Part shown: positions 51,201-61,116 of the stretch, in pieces
Layout of the letters: every line of letters starts with the position of its first letter
How positions within the stretch are numbered: the stretch's first letter is position 1
Source of the DNA: Laguncularia racemosa
Lineage: Eukaryota; Streptophyta; Magnoliopsida; Myrtales; Combretaceae
Length of the DNA stretch: 64,000 bases
Assembly (NCBI GenBank): GCA_037954665.1
Contig: JBBMOL010000133.1
Location: 1,488,001 to 1,552,000 of the forward strand
Reading direction: 5' to 3'
Program-made: the position numbers and the translations under genes
The notes under the pieces: model-generated
Seen by the model: only the letters and a program-made list of their open reading frames with translations
What the model was told of the DNA's origin: nothing
Database searches by the model: none

Positions 51201-54200
51201 TGATTGAAGGATGTAAATAGTTTTAGGTACACTAACTGACCTTCATGTACATAAAATGAAATCAGCCAATTTGTTAATATTTGTGATGAGGAGATTTTCA
51301 AGAACTTATGGAAATAACTGTTTCCAAATATATACTGAATAGATGGCTTAGATATTTGTCGGCTAAGAAGATTGAACTTGGGAAGTTGAAAAGGGAAAAG
51401 TCTTTTGTAATGTTGGTGGATGATAATGTAGTCCATTCTATCAAGTAGTTTTTTCTGATAAGTAATTATATTAATATAAAAGAGAAAAATATACAATTGC
51501 TAGTCACAGGAAAGGGGTACAGGAAAATTCAGTTCTAGAACTAGAATTTTATAAAAACACTGTATGGAAACTTGTGTAAACCAAATCATGGTACAAGAAG
51601 CTTAGAGTAAGCTAAAATTTGTCTAGCTAGAGACAACTTTGAAGGCACAGGAGATCCAAGACGCATAGAGTTCTTTGTTCTCCAAATGCAATATACCGTT
51701 GCTGCAAAGGCAACTTTCCATGAAGAGACCAAACGATTGTTAGAAGAGGCTGTATTCATCAAAGGATACAACTTGCTAAGATAAGAAGGATGATGGGCAC
51801 TTTAGTTCCACAAAAACTTTTGCCCACGGCTGTGTAGAGAATGGGCAATCAAATAATAGGTGATCGTGGTACTTTTGTTTCTCTCATTTTTCCACTTTTC
51901 CTGTCTAAAAAGAAACCTTTTCTTCCATTTTGGCTGACTATTTTTGCTGCTTTTTCTTGAATGGAAAAAATAATAGATATGGTAATTTCTATCAAATTTG
52001 AACAAACTACCAACTTGTGTAAAAGACATAAGTTTGTAGATCACTCATGGGGTTTATATTATAATTTCCATCTTTTTCCTTGACTTTGAGCTTACTGAAT
52101 ATTGTGAATATCAGATGCCTATAATCCCTCTGTTTCTTGGATATGTACTAATCTTTATACATAACGTCATTTCGATTTCTGTGACATAATAATGCAGGAG
52201 GCAATCTGCTCAGCCTTAGAAGATTACAACAAGCAAATTGAACTACTGAAACAAGAAATGAATGATGCAACACATGGTGCAGATAACATAAGAAATGATA
52301 TTAGTGCACTTGCTCAGAGATATGCTGTCATTGAGCGTGATGAGGAATGTGGGGTATGGATCATTCATATAATTGTGTTCACTTGTCTTAAATAGCATTG
52401 TGAACAAGCCACAATTTGATTAGCTTTTGGTGGTATAAGTTCATGAATGCAGATGATGTGTTATGTAGGTGGAGGAACTTTAGAGAACTAAGAAGCTATA
52501 ATGATTGCACTTAAGAAAAGAATTCCTATAGAAATGTTCTAGTTAAAGTCAATACGATGAGCTAGATAGTCAGTAGAAACATATGAAATTGCAGCCATTG
52601 ATTTTGATTTTTCCCTTGACTTGATATCCAGCTGAAAATGTCATCCGTATGTAGTAAAATGGAGGTATTTTGCTTTGATTAGAGGAGACGAACTGCAGTA
52701 GGTGAATTTAGAAGAGGAGCATGGATTACATTGTCAAGATTTTCAAGAGAAAATGAAGGGTAGACTTGTCTTGTAACGTTAGCTTGCAGTCAATCTTATC
52801 TAGTGCTTTTTTATTAGTTAGATTTTCCTCCCCTCTTTCTTTGCCTCCTTTCTTTAGCTCAGATATACCCTCACTTTGGCCATTTTTTTATTTAGTTAAT
52901 GACATACGTACATATCTGAAAAAATGCTCAGGTTTGTCACCGTAAGATCCTGACAGTGAGTGGTGATTATCGGATGACTCAAGGTTATTTATCCAGTGGG
53001 CCAATGGCCCCATTTTATGTCTTTCCATGTGGGCACTCCTTTCATGCAGAATGCCTCATAGCTCATGTTACCCGCTGCACGACTGAAGCTCAAGTAAGTT
53101 GATATGATGTTTTAATACGATGAATCGGTACTCTTTAATTTCCACCTCCTTTTTTTTCCAAGCGTTCACATGATATAGTGAATCCACCTAGCTATCGAAG
53201 TGTTCCAACCATTCAGGTTTTTGTGAGACAGATTCTAACTTGGCTTGTACTTGTTCTATGTTTCTGGCCCAAAATCCAAGCATGCGTTATATTCATGAAC
53301 ACATGCTTGGATTTTCCAACAAAGCATGTACCTGTTCTATATAAACTCATGTCTTTTTCCTTCTGATTATGTGTTTCTCAATGGGCCTTGGTCATGGGTT
53401 TTGCATTTCATGTCTATGCTAATTGACGATGTATTGTTTGCATTTTGGGACTATTTCCTGGTAAAACCTTTCTTACTTTTATGTGTTTCTCGTTTTGGCA
53501 TTCCTTTCAGGCGGAATATATTTTGGATTTGCAAAAGCAGCTTACATTATTGGGTGGAGAAACTAGGAGGGACCAAAATGGTGGTATTAATGAGGAACCC
53601 ATAACCAGCGTGACTACAACTGATAAGGTATCCAATTATCTCGAGTACTGTTTTTCATTTGTGCATTCACAAGTTCACTGACGTGGAAGAACTCCGTATC
53701 ATTTTTTGCTTGCACCTTTTCTGGTAGAAGTTTATTCTTATCAGTTAGCTTTGCTCCCGATACTTTCCCTAGCATGCATAGGTTCTATGATATGTTCATT
53801 CATCAAGACTATTTGTGGATATATAGGGATTTATTGACATTTTAGGACTTGTTTGGTTTATATATTTTTATCTATTTGGTATTTGTTTCGTGTCTATTCA
53901 ATTATAGATGTTTTTCTCGAAACAGATTAAGAAAAAATTAAAAAGATAATTATACATATTAGGTCCAGATTAGACACAGATCATATATATGGATCATATT
54001 CAGATTAGATAAATATAGATGTTTTTCTTGAAACAGATCAAGAAAAAAAATTAAAAAGATAATTATACATATTAGGTACAGATTAGACACAGATCATATA
54101 TATGGATCATATTCAGATTAGATATATATAGAAAATAGATAATTTAATAGGTCCTTAATTGCTTTTTAATGTCTTCAATTGACGACACATGTTCACTTGA

Positions 54201-54469
54201 CATTTTTACTTGAGATTTAGGTATGGATTCCTTCTGTTTATTTTTTTAAGTGAAACATTTTGATGGTGGATTCAAGCCTTGTGTTCACTATGTCACAGCT
54301 ACGATCACGGTTGGACGATGCCATAGCAAGTGAATGCCCTTTTTGTGGCGAGTTGATGATCCGTGAAATTGCTTTGCCATTTATTCTTCCAGAGGAAGCA
54401 CAACAGGTTACTTCGTGGGAAATAAAGCCTAGTCTTGCTAACCAACGAAGCATCTCTTTACCTATCTGA
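24836..54469 (+). CDS. VPS18: Vacuolar protein sorting-associated protein 18 (VPS18), core HOPS/CORVET subunit
   Basis: Complete, 23 exons, 987 aa, no internal stop: 24836-25001, 26187-26399, 26496-26635, 27625-27720, 28403-28470, 28980-29081, 29290-29434, 34734-34877, 35000-35119, 35260-35316, 35799-35858, 35972-36079, 36704-36846, 37341-37419, 39876-39938, 40083-40213, 41509-41614, 42832-43020, 44030-44257, 52198-52353, 52932-53093, 53511-53627, 54299-54469. All borders are GT..AG and all phases agree. Class C Vps protein tethering membranes at the late endosome and vacuole. The N-terminal half is the Pep3/Vps18 propeller (VFVDPGGSHCIA, VHFMELPGEIPNS). The middle is clathrin-type helical repeats (about residues 590-760). 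The C-terminal RING is C837-x2-C840, then C871-x-H873-x2-H876-x2-C879, then C944-x2-C947. The 25002-26186 acceptor was chosen because it keeps frame and family length. Introns 7, 14, 17 and 19 carry transposons; the others look like plain AT-rich introns. Confidence 0.95.
30250..34165 (+). mobile_element. Plant LINE remnant in VPS18 intron 7 (internally deleted, interrupted)
   Basis: 30689-30937 encodes the RT C-terminal region of a plant non-LTR element (LPVKYLG, KYLGVPLSHS, SRWMSKALSYVGRVQLIKSLLFSLQ). 32868-33990 resumes it (SIFVLPK, then FKWPLWNG) and continues into the zf-RVT region (IPWHGLVWPKVNLPWNAFIVWLVAQ, then CYLCNSEEESH). The tail near 34130-34165 (ttttgtattttcttcatcaa) resembles a LINE 3' end. 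A 90-codon stretch at 30435-30710 may be the LINE 5' part, fused to RT by a large internal deletion; that is inference. Stops and frameshifts are frequent and a 16-nt G run sits at 33046-33061. It lies sense to VPS18. Confidence 0.8.
30938..32862 (-). mobile_element. Probable solo LTR of a Ty3/gypsy element, inserted in the LINE
   Basis: A 1,925-bp insert splits the LINE RT reading frame exactly. It is flanked by the direct repeat aagag (30933-30937 and 32863-32867), and deleting insert plus one repeat restores the LINE frame (Gln-Glu-Tyr-Ser-Phe). Its right end on the minus strand reads tgtagacaccccattttt, a start common to long LTRs of plant Tat-type gypsy elements. Near the left end is a gttgccaccc block, also seen in that group. 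The left end reads 'catcga' rather than TG, so that terminus has decayed. Short open stretches inside (31524-32059) do not resemble any protein. Confidence 0.6.
36246..36282. repeat. (AT)n microsatellite in VPS18 intron 12
   Basis: About 18 AT dinucleotide units in a row. Likely polymorphic in length. Confidence 0.95.
37700..39499 (-). mobile_element. Gutted Ty1/copia element in VPS18 intron 14
   Basis: The right LTR is about 39309-39499 (tgtaacgagaa... ending cattaaca), with a degenerate initiator-Met primer site beside it (tttgatacca, about 39299-39308). The left LTR is badly diverged and ends near 37892, just before a polypurine-type sequence (ctctcctgcaagctgg). Between them only RT and RNase H survive. 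A fragment at 38666-38872 contains the YVDD catalytic motif (VYVDDILLSGCDENG). RNase H blocks at 37900-38620 are broken by stops. Gag, protease and integrase are missing: the RT start (about 39230) lies almost directly next to the primer site. Antisense to VPS18. The left limit is approximate. Confidence 0.75.
42005..42412. mobile_element. MITE-like element with long inverted ends, in VPS18 intron 17
   Basis: The left end (about 42010-42062) and the reverse complement of the right end (about 42345-42412) share a series of blocks: 'ggtttggt.caattaggtc', an 'accaat.tgg.cc' block and a 'ctt.gcga' block. The ends are thus imperfect inverted repeats of about 60 bp around a non-coding centre of about 290 bp. 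The centre includes a (TTTTG)n run at 42306-42332. No transposase is encoded. The size and the 'gggaccaa' type of end suggest a non-autonomous DNA element; I could not fix the target duplication. Confidence 0.6.
43250..43312. repeat. TA/TG/CGTG microsatellite in VPS18 intron 18
   Basis: A compound simple repeat: a TA run, then (TG)n, then CGTG-rich units, ending in 'gcatgcattgcatg'. Confidence 0.85.
43802..43819. repeat. Poly(C) tract, 18 nt
   Basis: An uninterrupted C run in VPS18 intron 18. Confidence 0.9.
44267..44438 (-). repeat. LTR of copia element C (3' LTR)
   Basis: 172 bp, matching 49129-49291 apart from a few substitutions and small indels. Begins 'tgtcaaaaatagggttcaaa' and ends 'ttttttctaca'. 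Confidence 0.95.
44446..45086 (-). pseudogene. Copia element C: RNase H
   Basis: Minus-strand pieces 44736-45086 and 44446-44694. The first has the YLKGTPGKGILF and DRRSTTGYCTFIGGNLVTWKSKKQ blocks. Its first catalytic Asp position reads TNANYAG instead of the usual TDADYAG, and the later acidic block (normally like SSAEAE) is altered to HLTLRQN. The second piece has YYDNKSTISIAHNPVQHDR, KHIEIDMHFI and LANILTKGL. Active-site loss plus the frame break make it non-functional. Confidence 0.85.
45050..45933 (-). pseudogene. Copia element C: reverse transcriptase
   Basis: 45670-45933 encodes the RT start (MDIEMEALEKNRTWELV, then GFKWVYTVKYKADG and RLVAKGYTQ). 45050-45556 continues with YGLKQSPRACFGRF, the YVDD catalytic motif (LLVYVDDMILTRND), FEIKTLGRLKYFLGIEV and the ASTPIDPNYKLG block. 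The segment between them (45557-45669) contains stops, so RT is broken into two open pieces. Confidence 0.9.
46445..47100 (-). pseudogene. Copia element C: integrase
   Basis: The 46445-46723 piece on the minus strand includes the integrase core: VTWVFLLKHKFDVNSVFLNF, then the IKRLRSDNTRDYFN block holding a catalytic Asp, and ESSYVKTPQQNGVAERN with the catalytic Glu region altered. The pre-integrase zinc domain lies at about 46850-47000, in broken frames. Confidence 0.8.
47248..47793 (-). pseudogene. Copia element C: zinc knuckle and protease
   Basis: 181 codons on the minus strand. It begins with the gag C-terminus and a zinc knuckle, CTYCKKPHHTKE, whose last Cys is missing, so the CCHC finger is broken. 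The protease block WIMDSGATDHMTHSSKYFST follows, with an intact Asp-Ser-Gly, then CPSNKKIATTDGTLATATTIG. Confidence 0.85.
47800..48540 (-). pseudogene. Copia element C: gag
   Basis: 48211-48540 holds the gag N-terminus (VAYRLDRKNYLKWSQLIQTILKG, then KKISHLTKTEP). 48010-48198 holds the core (MIPEISDTVVFMATAKDIWDAI, then AAQVYEVKVKTMAAKQG). In-frame stops near 48200 and 48009 divide it. It corresponds closely to gag of element A at 13413-13949. Confidence 0.85.
49129..49291 (-). repeat. LTR of copia element C (5' LTR)
   Basis: 163 bp, TG..CA, followed by the target duplication gaaag (49292-49296). The primer-binding site lies directly to the left. Confidence 0.95.
49706..50837 (-). mobile_element. 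5'-truncated LINE in VPS18 intron 19
   Basis: On the minus strand, 50404-50826 encodes the region between RT and the zf-RVT domain of a plant LINE (SWAWRKILQARELALQLMKW, then GNGNAISFWYDPWHPRGPL). The sequence then runs leftwards through zf-RVT blocks with stops down to a poly(A) end, seen as the T-run at about 49707-49715. The heptamer catgcag occurs at both ends (49699-49705 and 50838-50844), consistent with a target duplication. Antisense to VPS18. Confidence 0.8.
51449..51900 (-). mobile_element. Short 3' fragment of a second LINE in VPS18 intron 19
   Basis: The minus-strand stretch 51586-51771 encodes the C-terminal tail of a plant LINE polyprotein (WKVAFAATVYCIWRTKNSMRLG). The adjoining bases to about 51890 read as zf-RVT-type sequence (HDHLLF-like). 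The 3' end shows the pattern 'attacttatcagaaaaaa' on the minus strand (51449-51475), typical of plant LINE tails. Only a few hundred bases are retained; the right limit is approximate. Confidence 0.65.
53905..54126. repeat. Tandem duplication of a 111-bp unit in VPS18 intron 22
   Basis: 53905-54015 and 54016-54126 are nearly identical copies, each starting 'tagatgtttttct.gaaaca' and containing 'ataattatacatattaggt' and 'gacacagatcatatatatgg'. Only a few substitutions separate them, so the duplication is fairly recent. No coding content. Confidence 0.92.
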
Positions 54470-56309
54470 GATTTTGGCTTTTTTCTGCCTTGGCATCATG
54501 TTTCTATAGCTTACAAGGAGCTGTATCTTCGGTGTGTTTAATATGGACTTCCGATGTTGTCCTTTTTTCTTGTAATTGAGTTCCAAGGCTATTATCCTTT
54601 GTTTATCTGAGTTATTGAAACTTCTAATTTCTTTTATGGGATTTTCTTCCCGCAATGAGGCACACATTTTTGTCATTGTACATGTGCTGGCTTTTATGCC
54701 TTTCTTCAATTGGAAATTTATAGAATCCCTGCATTTGTCGTCTCTTCAATCTTGATATCGGAAAATGGCCCAAAAATTGAAAGTGCCGAGCAGCTGATTT
54801 TTTAATCATAATCATTATTTGTGCTGGCTTTTATGCCTTTCTTCAGTTGGAAAAACATGCAACCCCTGCATTCGTCACCTCTTTTATCTCGATATCGGAA
54901 AATGTATATCCTTGAAACTCCTACAATGTCCCTTTTCCTTTTGAAATTTCTAGAAAAAGGAATTTACCTCCGTTGGTTGATGAATGTTTTCGGGAACACG
55001 GGTAGTTTACATTAATCAAGGTGTAAGTCGGTCATTCTTACTAGATCAAGGAAAAATTTGCAGGTTATGGAAGTGGTGGCCCAAATTAAAATGGGTACAA
55101 TGTAGTCTTTCTAGAAAGAATATTGTGTGTTTGATGCTATTTGTCCCTCTTCTATATAAATTAGTGCTAATAATCCAAACTTAAGACCTTTATGCATTCC
55201 ATATATTATATATTGGTCAACGATTTTTCTTGATTTGTAGACAACGAGGTTATTAGAGCTAAAATATAATGCATTGCTTTTTTGATTGAGGGAGACCATA
55301 TTTGTGAGTCTATGACCGTTTGGCTTATTATAATAATGACCTGTAAGTCTATTTCCTTGTATGTTAAATAATTGAACTTTGATTACAAGTTTTGTTTCTA
55401 CTGAATTGTCGTTAGACGTAGGTATTTAATTATACAACAATTGATTCTTGGTAACTACCTCTTTTTATTACAGTGGCTCACCAAAGTTTATTAAGGAGAA
55501 AGTGATAGTGGCTTGTAAGGTCATGCTAAGAACTTTTAAGCCGTTTAGGTGAAAGTGCTAATTTATCACTTGTTGGCTAAGCTATAAAGTATGGTTGGGG
55601 TAATATAATCGACCCCTATTTGTAGATGTAAGGTTTATAAACAAACAATGCAGAAGCTAGTGGCTTATGCCAACTTGATCCAAAGAGGCGGTTTGAAGAG
55701 GGTGGGAGTATTGTAGGGGCAATGCTTGGGCGAATGCGACCGCATCAGACTTTTAAGATGATAAGGCCTTCAGGGGAGATGTAGATAGGAATAAATTGCG
55801 TTTTGAAATGAGAAAGGACTACACTTGATTGTCAGGTGATGCATCGAGGGCGTTATGTGCTTTGTGGGGTTGGATGGGAAATGATACGTTAATTTATTTG
55901 GCTTAACTATTGATTGTCAGGCATTTGCACATTGATTCTATTTATAGGTACCGATAGGGTGCACGCAATAGTAAGGCTAATAGGAATAATTTAGTGGACT
56001 TTTATATTGGATATGAAAATTATCTCGATAATCTTTTTTAAAAGCATAATTAGTTGGGTAGATATTTATTATGAAGTAATGAAATATTTTAATTTGAAAG
56101 TGAATTGAATAGCTTATATCAAGAAAAATAAATAGGTAATTAGTCATGGTCAACCTATCTAAAATGGCCTATTCAAGTACATGCCTAATGAGGTGCGAAA
56201 CTTAAAGGATTATGGACAATTTAATAGGAATCAACTATAATTTAATTGTGGGTAAATTCTAAATTCTATTCCATATTGCTCATGTCATCTATGACATCTA
56301 ACCTATTAG
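54470..56309. other. VPS18 3' flank without recognisable gene
   Basis: Contains the 3' UTR, an 85-bp direct duplication (54683-54767 and 54820-54904), and then AT-rich sequence in which I see no gene, RNA or transposon structure. Confidence 0.6.
54683..54904. repeat. Direct duplication of an 85-bp segment downstream of VPS18
   Basis: 54683-54767 and 54820-54904 share 'tgtgctggcttttatgcc', 'tttcttca.ttgga', 'ccctgcatt.gtc' and 'gatatcggaaaatg' in order, with about ten differences. They are separated by 52 bp. Both copies lie within what is probably the VPS18 3' UTR or just beyond it. Confidence 0.88.
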
Positions 56310-59300
56310 TACTACGTTACATTCCTATTTTTTTATTTTTCACTTTATATATATGTTCATGACCAAGGTCTAGTCCATTTTTTGAAATCTTTTAAAAGTG
56401 ATTGAATACCACAAACCTTAATTGGTAAGGATAGTTGAAGTAGGGTAGGTGGATCTAAATCTTAGCTATTACATCAAATGAACCTCAGTTGTCTATCAAG
56501 AGAAGCCTCTTATATATAGAAGGGCTTTCCCTTTATTTATAAAATATCTAATACACTTGAGAATTATTCATACTCTTTCAAAACTTCTCTCTTTAGCGTG
56601 CATGAATTCTTGAGAGTTTGTTAGAAAGTTTGATTTAGAATTATTGGTGTTGAGAGCATTTCACACATAACAAGAAGTATCAAAGTGAGCTTTCGATCAC
56701 AGTTGAAGGAAAAGGTTGTTTTTGATATTGTTGCTGAACATGATAGGTTCCCTATAACTCCTTTCATAGCTAATGAATAAGCAATTCAAGGAAAGCTTTA
56801 TGGGAGTAGAGCATTATTAGGAGCTAACCAAGATCAATATGTTGGATTGCATTTAAGCTATGGATGTTAGGAAAGCTTGAGGAGGACCTCCTAAAGGAGA
56901 TGCTAACAACCTTAAACCAATTTAGTGGTGATATGTAAAAGCAAGATATTGCCTTAGACGAGATGGTTATTTTGTTGGAGTTAGAGGACTTAAAGGCTTG
57001 GGTTTAACAATGTATGGAGATTGGATATGGGCTGACTTAGGTTAAGGCAATGGAAAAAATATATATGTAAAGGCCCAAGAAATTTTATAGGTCTAAGAAT
57101 GCTAGGGACTTATATAGCTTCCTCTAGAGCATGGAGTAATAATTTGCTGCGGTAGGGGTACTAGATGATGAATTGAGGTTGAAGATAACTTCTATGTCCT
57201 TGGATGATGTGACCATACTACAATGGAGAAGACAATTTGATGGAGTTAAGTAGGGAGCTAGAATAATTAGAATGTGAGAAGAGTTTAAAGATTAAATAGG
57301 AGCTCATTTTTACTTGAGGAATGTGAAGAGGAAGGCTCAAATTAAGCTAAGGTGGTCGGAGTTTAGGGTATCAATCAAGGACTATATTTTCATTTTGTGA
57401 CGGGTTACAAGAATAAGCTTAGGTAAAGTTAGAGAGGCAAAAAGTCTAGACCTTAACCTAAATTATGGCTATAGCTGAAGGCCTAACGGAGTTCAGGTTA
57501 ACTAAACCTTTCAATATGAAGGAAAAAGGGGGAGGCCATGCAATGGTGGGAGAGCTTATGATGAAATACATCCAAGCCTAGACAGAAACGAGAAAATCAA
57601 CTTTTAGATGGCTAAAACTCCCATGATTGAGGAGGAGCAATCTAAGGAGAAACTTTCCAACTTTCTATCTATTAGAGGCCATAAATCTAGAGATTACCTA
57701 GTGTGGAAGGGTTGATGACCATAGTAGCAAGGAGGAAGAAGATCAAGCCTAGCAAGGGTCTACGCTTAAGGTTTTAAAGCTATTGGACTCAATGCATGAC
57801 AAGCCTACGAATAAGTCGAAAGCTCTTATGTGTGTGGAGGTATTTGTGGTGGGATAAATGATGAATTCCTTAGTGGATAGAAGAGTCTTAGACTTGTTCA
57901 TCTCTAAGGAGAAACAGAGAAGTTAGGACCAAAGGAAGATAAAGGCAAAAGCAAGTTGAAGACAATAAACATGGAGGAAGTTTTCATTATCAAGGTAGCT
58001 TAGAGTGTTGAGTTCAAGGTGGGTTAATAGATTAAAAGAGTGAAATTTGAAGCAATTCTTTTAAATTATTATGAGTTAGCCATTGGCACTTCTATGACCA
58101 TTTGAAAGCCTAAATTGTCTTAGTTACAAATTGCATAATAATAATGGAGGAGAATCAGCAATGTGTGGTTTTGGTTAGTTGTAATCTTAGTTAGGCTCCT
58201 ATTTTTTTTAGTCCTTGTGCAAGTTACTATAGGATTGTTATTGGAGAAACCCATAGCTTAAACCTTGAAGGGAGTAGTTTAGAAGGCATAGGTGTTACCC
58301 AAGTTGAAGTTGAAGGCTCAAGTAGTGGCACCTAAGGAGTTTTCCAAACCCAAGTCACTTAGAGGTGGCCTAGAAGGAAGAATAGTCTAAATTAGAAGCA
58401 AATACTTTATACTAAGAGGAGAAGGACCTAAAACATGGCAAAGTACTAGAGGAGATCATGTAGGTTTGATTCAAGATGCTTAGGTTAAATTGGTGTTGGA
58501 GTAAGAAGGCTAAATCATTTGATAGAGGTTTAGCTACTATATAGAAAATAATGGAAGTTACACATCTTGAACCATGAGAACCTTCAAAAGAAGATTTTGG
58601 AGAGATACCATAATTTGAAGGAGCCAAATTATTAGGGAGTTTAGTGTATCAATTTTCCAAAGCCATTGATGGTTTAGGTAGGGGAGAGTGTTAACAAGCT
58701 TTTTCTTCAAACCAATTTTTCTATTTTTTTTTTCACTTTGTGTGTAGAAGTCTATAGAATGTAAAGCCCACGACTAAGGCTTACTCCATTTCCTAAAATC
58801 TTCTAGGAGTGTATGGATGCAATGAATTTTAGTTGCGAGGGTGGGTTGTGGGTAGTTAGAGTATAGTATTTAGGATTTGATCTCAACCATTAGATCAAAT
58901 AAGTCTTAGTCATCCATTGATGGTGGCCTTATATATAAGGAGGTTTTCCCTTTTATAACTGTTATAATTGTAAGCTAATTTGTATGTTTTCATGAGTTTA
59001 CAATCTTATGATGCATTTCTAAGTTGAAACAAATGTAAAATCATCTAGGTATAATTTTTCAATAAAATTATGAGTTTAGGGTATGATTTTATGAGCTTAT
59101 GATTCTATCAGTTATATGCAATTCTATTAATTTTATGCACTCCAATTATAGGTAGAACAATAAGTTTGACTACCATATTCCTTACATTTGTAAAGCATCC
59201 AATACACTTAAAAATTATTTATAATCTTACAAAGCTTTTCTCTTTAACTTCTCTCTCTAGTGTTTGTAAGTTCTTAAGTGTTTGGTAGAAGGCTGACTTA

Positions 59301-59370
59301 GCCCTTCGATAGTGTCTTGAAGAGTCTAAGTGTCACACATGTTAGTGTTGAGGGCATTCTACATGCAACA
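56310..59370 (+). mobile_element. Decayed LTR element carrying only gag/protease remnants (Ty3/gypsy-like)
   Basis: The 3' LTR is 58689-59370 (tgttaacaagc... ending acatgcaaca), directly preceded by the purine tract ggtaggggagag (58677-58688). The 5' LTR is about 56310-56671, shorter and diverged, ending cacacataaca; the two share a colinear series of blocks such as 'atacactt.a.aattatt.at' and 'gtgttgagggcatt'. A degenerate Met-tRNA primer site (agtatcaaagtgagc) lies at about 56677-56692. The internal 2.0 kb shows a gypsy-type gag in broken frames at about 57080-57540 (SKNARDLYSFL, DDELRLKITSMSLDD, RNVKRKAQIKLRWSEF). A protease-like remnant at about 57810-58090 has its active-site Asp-Thr-Gly replaced. 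No RT or integrase is recognisable, and the space is too small for them. Confidence 0.7.
58689..59370 (+). repeat. 3' LTR of the gag-only LTR element
   Basis: 682 bp, TG..CA, following a purine-rich tract. Its partner at about 56310-56671 lacks part of the middle (around 58980-59160 of this copy). Confidence 0.7.
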
Positions 59371-61116
59371 TGTGCATTTGTGTCAACTCTAAAAAAAGGG
59401 TAAAAAATGATGCATGCTAAACACTTTGTAGAGACTCAAGTGTCAATCACCTTAGTGGTAGAGTTTTAATTTTTAAGGTCTTTTTAGACATATTCTCATC
59501 GATTATCATCATTTAGATCTATATACAAAAGCAAAGAGGGTCCACAGCTCCTTATCTCTCCATTGTTGATTTGTTAAATCTTATCCATTGATTAGTTAGT
59601 CTCTCTACCTTGGTTTTTCACCAATGCCTAACTTCTTTGAAAGTGGGTAATTTGTACTTAGTAGTTAGCCTTCTCTTTTTGTATGCTTTTGATTTCTCTA
59701 GTTCTAATTTTCTTTCACATTTTTTAGTTTTCAAATGACATTAGGATATTATGACATCCTTTTTTTCCCCTCTCCAATTTACATAATTTTAATTTAATAT
59801 TCTTTATGATATGGATAATGAAGAATTTAATATTGGCATTTAGGTACAACATCTACAAGCCATTTAATTAGTCACAAGTATGCCTTCCTCATGAAATATA
59901 GATTTTATCTTAAAGTATTTCAAGTAATTTTTTTTTTAATATCTTGGGAGGGTTTAGAGAGATTTAGCTTTATGAGCTAAATAGGGATCTTTAAACTAGT
60001 TCACTCACTTTTGACCTCTTTTAGGCAGGCTTATGCACCAAATTAGGATGTGTACAGGCCATGGCCCAATAACAAATTTATCCAGATAACTCTTGATTGA
60101 GTAGGCTATAGCTTATTCGTCAATCAACATGGTGAATTGACGGATGTCATCCAACCCAAAAGTTTACAAATACTCAATAGTACTTCCATATTGCATAAAA
60201 ATTTTGAGATTAGAGATATAATATTCTATTGTAAGAGCTCCACTTTTAAAAATCAAATGGCTATTTAGATGAAGAACAAGCTATGTTGCTCAAGGCACTA
60301 ATCTCTCTTATCTATTACTTATATATTCAAGACTCTGCGATTGTTTATTCCTCTTTCCTGCAATTCTATTTAAGTTGTCTTTCCACAAGATCCACTCATC
60401 CATAATTATTATACAATCGTCCAAGAATTTATATAATTTTTCAAACTTTAGCAACAATTATCATAGGTAACTATATTTGTAAACAAAATTCTTAATTTAA
60501 GTAGAGATATGCTTTAAGTTTTGATAAATAAGGTATAGAATAAAACATACCTAGTTGCATAATTTAAATTTAAGATAATATGAAAGTTAGAATCTTTACT
60601 TATCCAAAAAGAAGGGATGGAGTATATAATATGACTTATGCAACTTCAGAGATAGAAAAAATAGAGAGATAAAATGAGAAAGTGCTGTTTTTCTTTTTCA
60701 TCTAGGGATAAGAAAATGGGGTTCAAGGAAGTAGGTTAGAGAAAGAGAGTTAAATGATAAAGAGAAAAGTTGTTTCTCTTGAAGATATGATTTTATATAA
60801 AGGATTTTTAGGATTTTTTTTTAAGAGCCATATTTCAATTTTTCTTTTTTAAAAAAGCAATAATTTATACTTTCTCAATTTTATCCATAACATTCAAATA
60901 ATTACCAAAATCCAAACCATCTTTTCTTTATATCTATAATTAAAAGGTTTAAAAGTTGAATTATTTCCACCAACTCGTTGAAAAGTGTGGATGTTGTCAT
61001 TGAAAATGGTTTTTTTTTTCTTTTTCTTTTTTTATGTATGAAGTTCTTTTGTTGCTTTTATAGTTCAATTTGCTTTTGATTATAAATTCTAACCATATAA
61101 AGGAGGGTTAATTATA
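59371..61116. other. AT-rich sequence without recognisable features
   Basis: 1.7 kb in which I see no gene, RNA, or transposon ends. Confidence 0.55.

Noticed and set aside
58412..58627. 71-codon minus-strand frame
   Set aside because: Antisense to the decayed LTR element, no motif; chance open frame.
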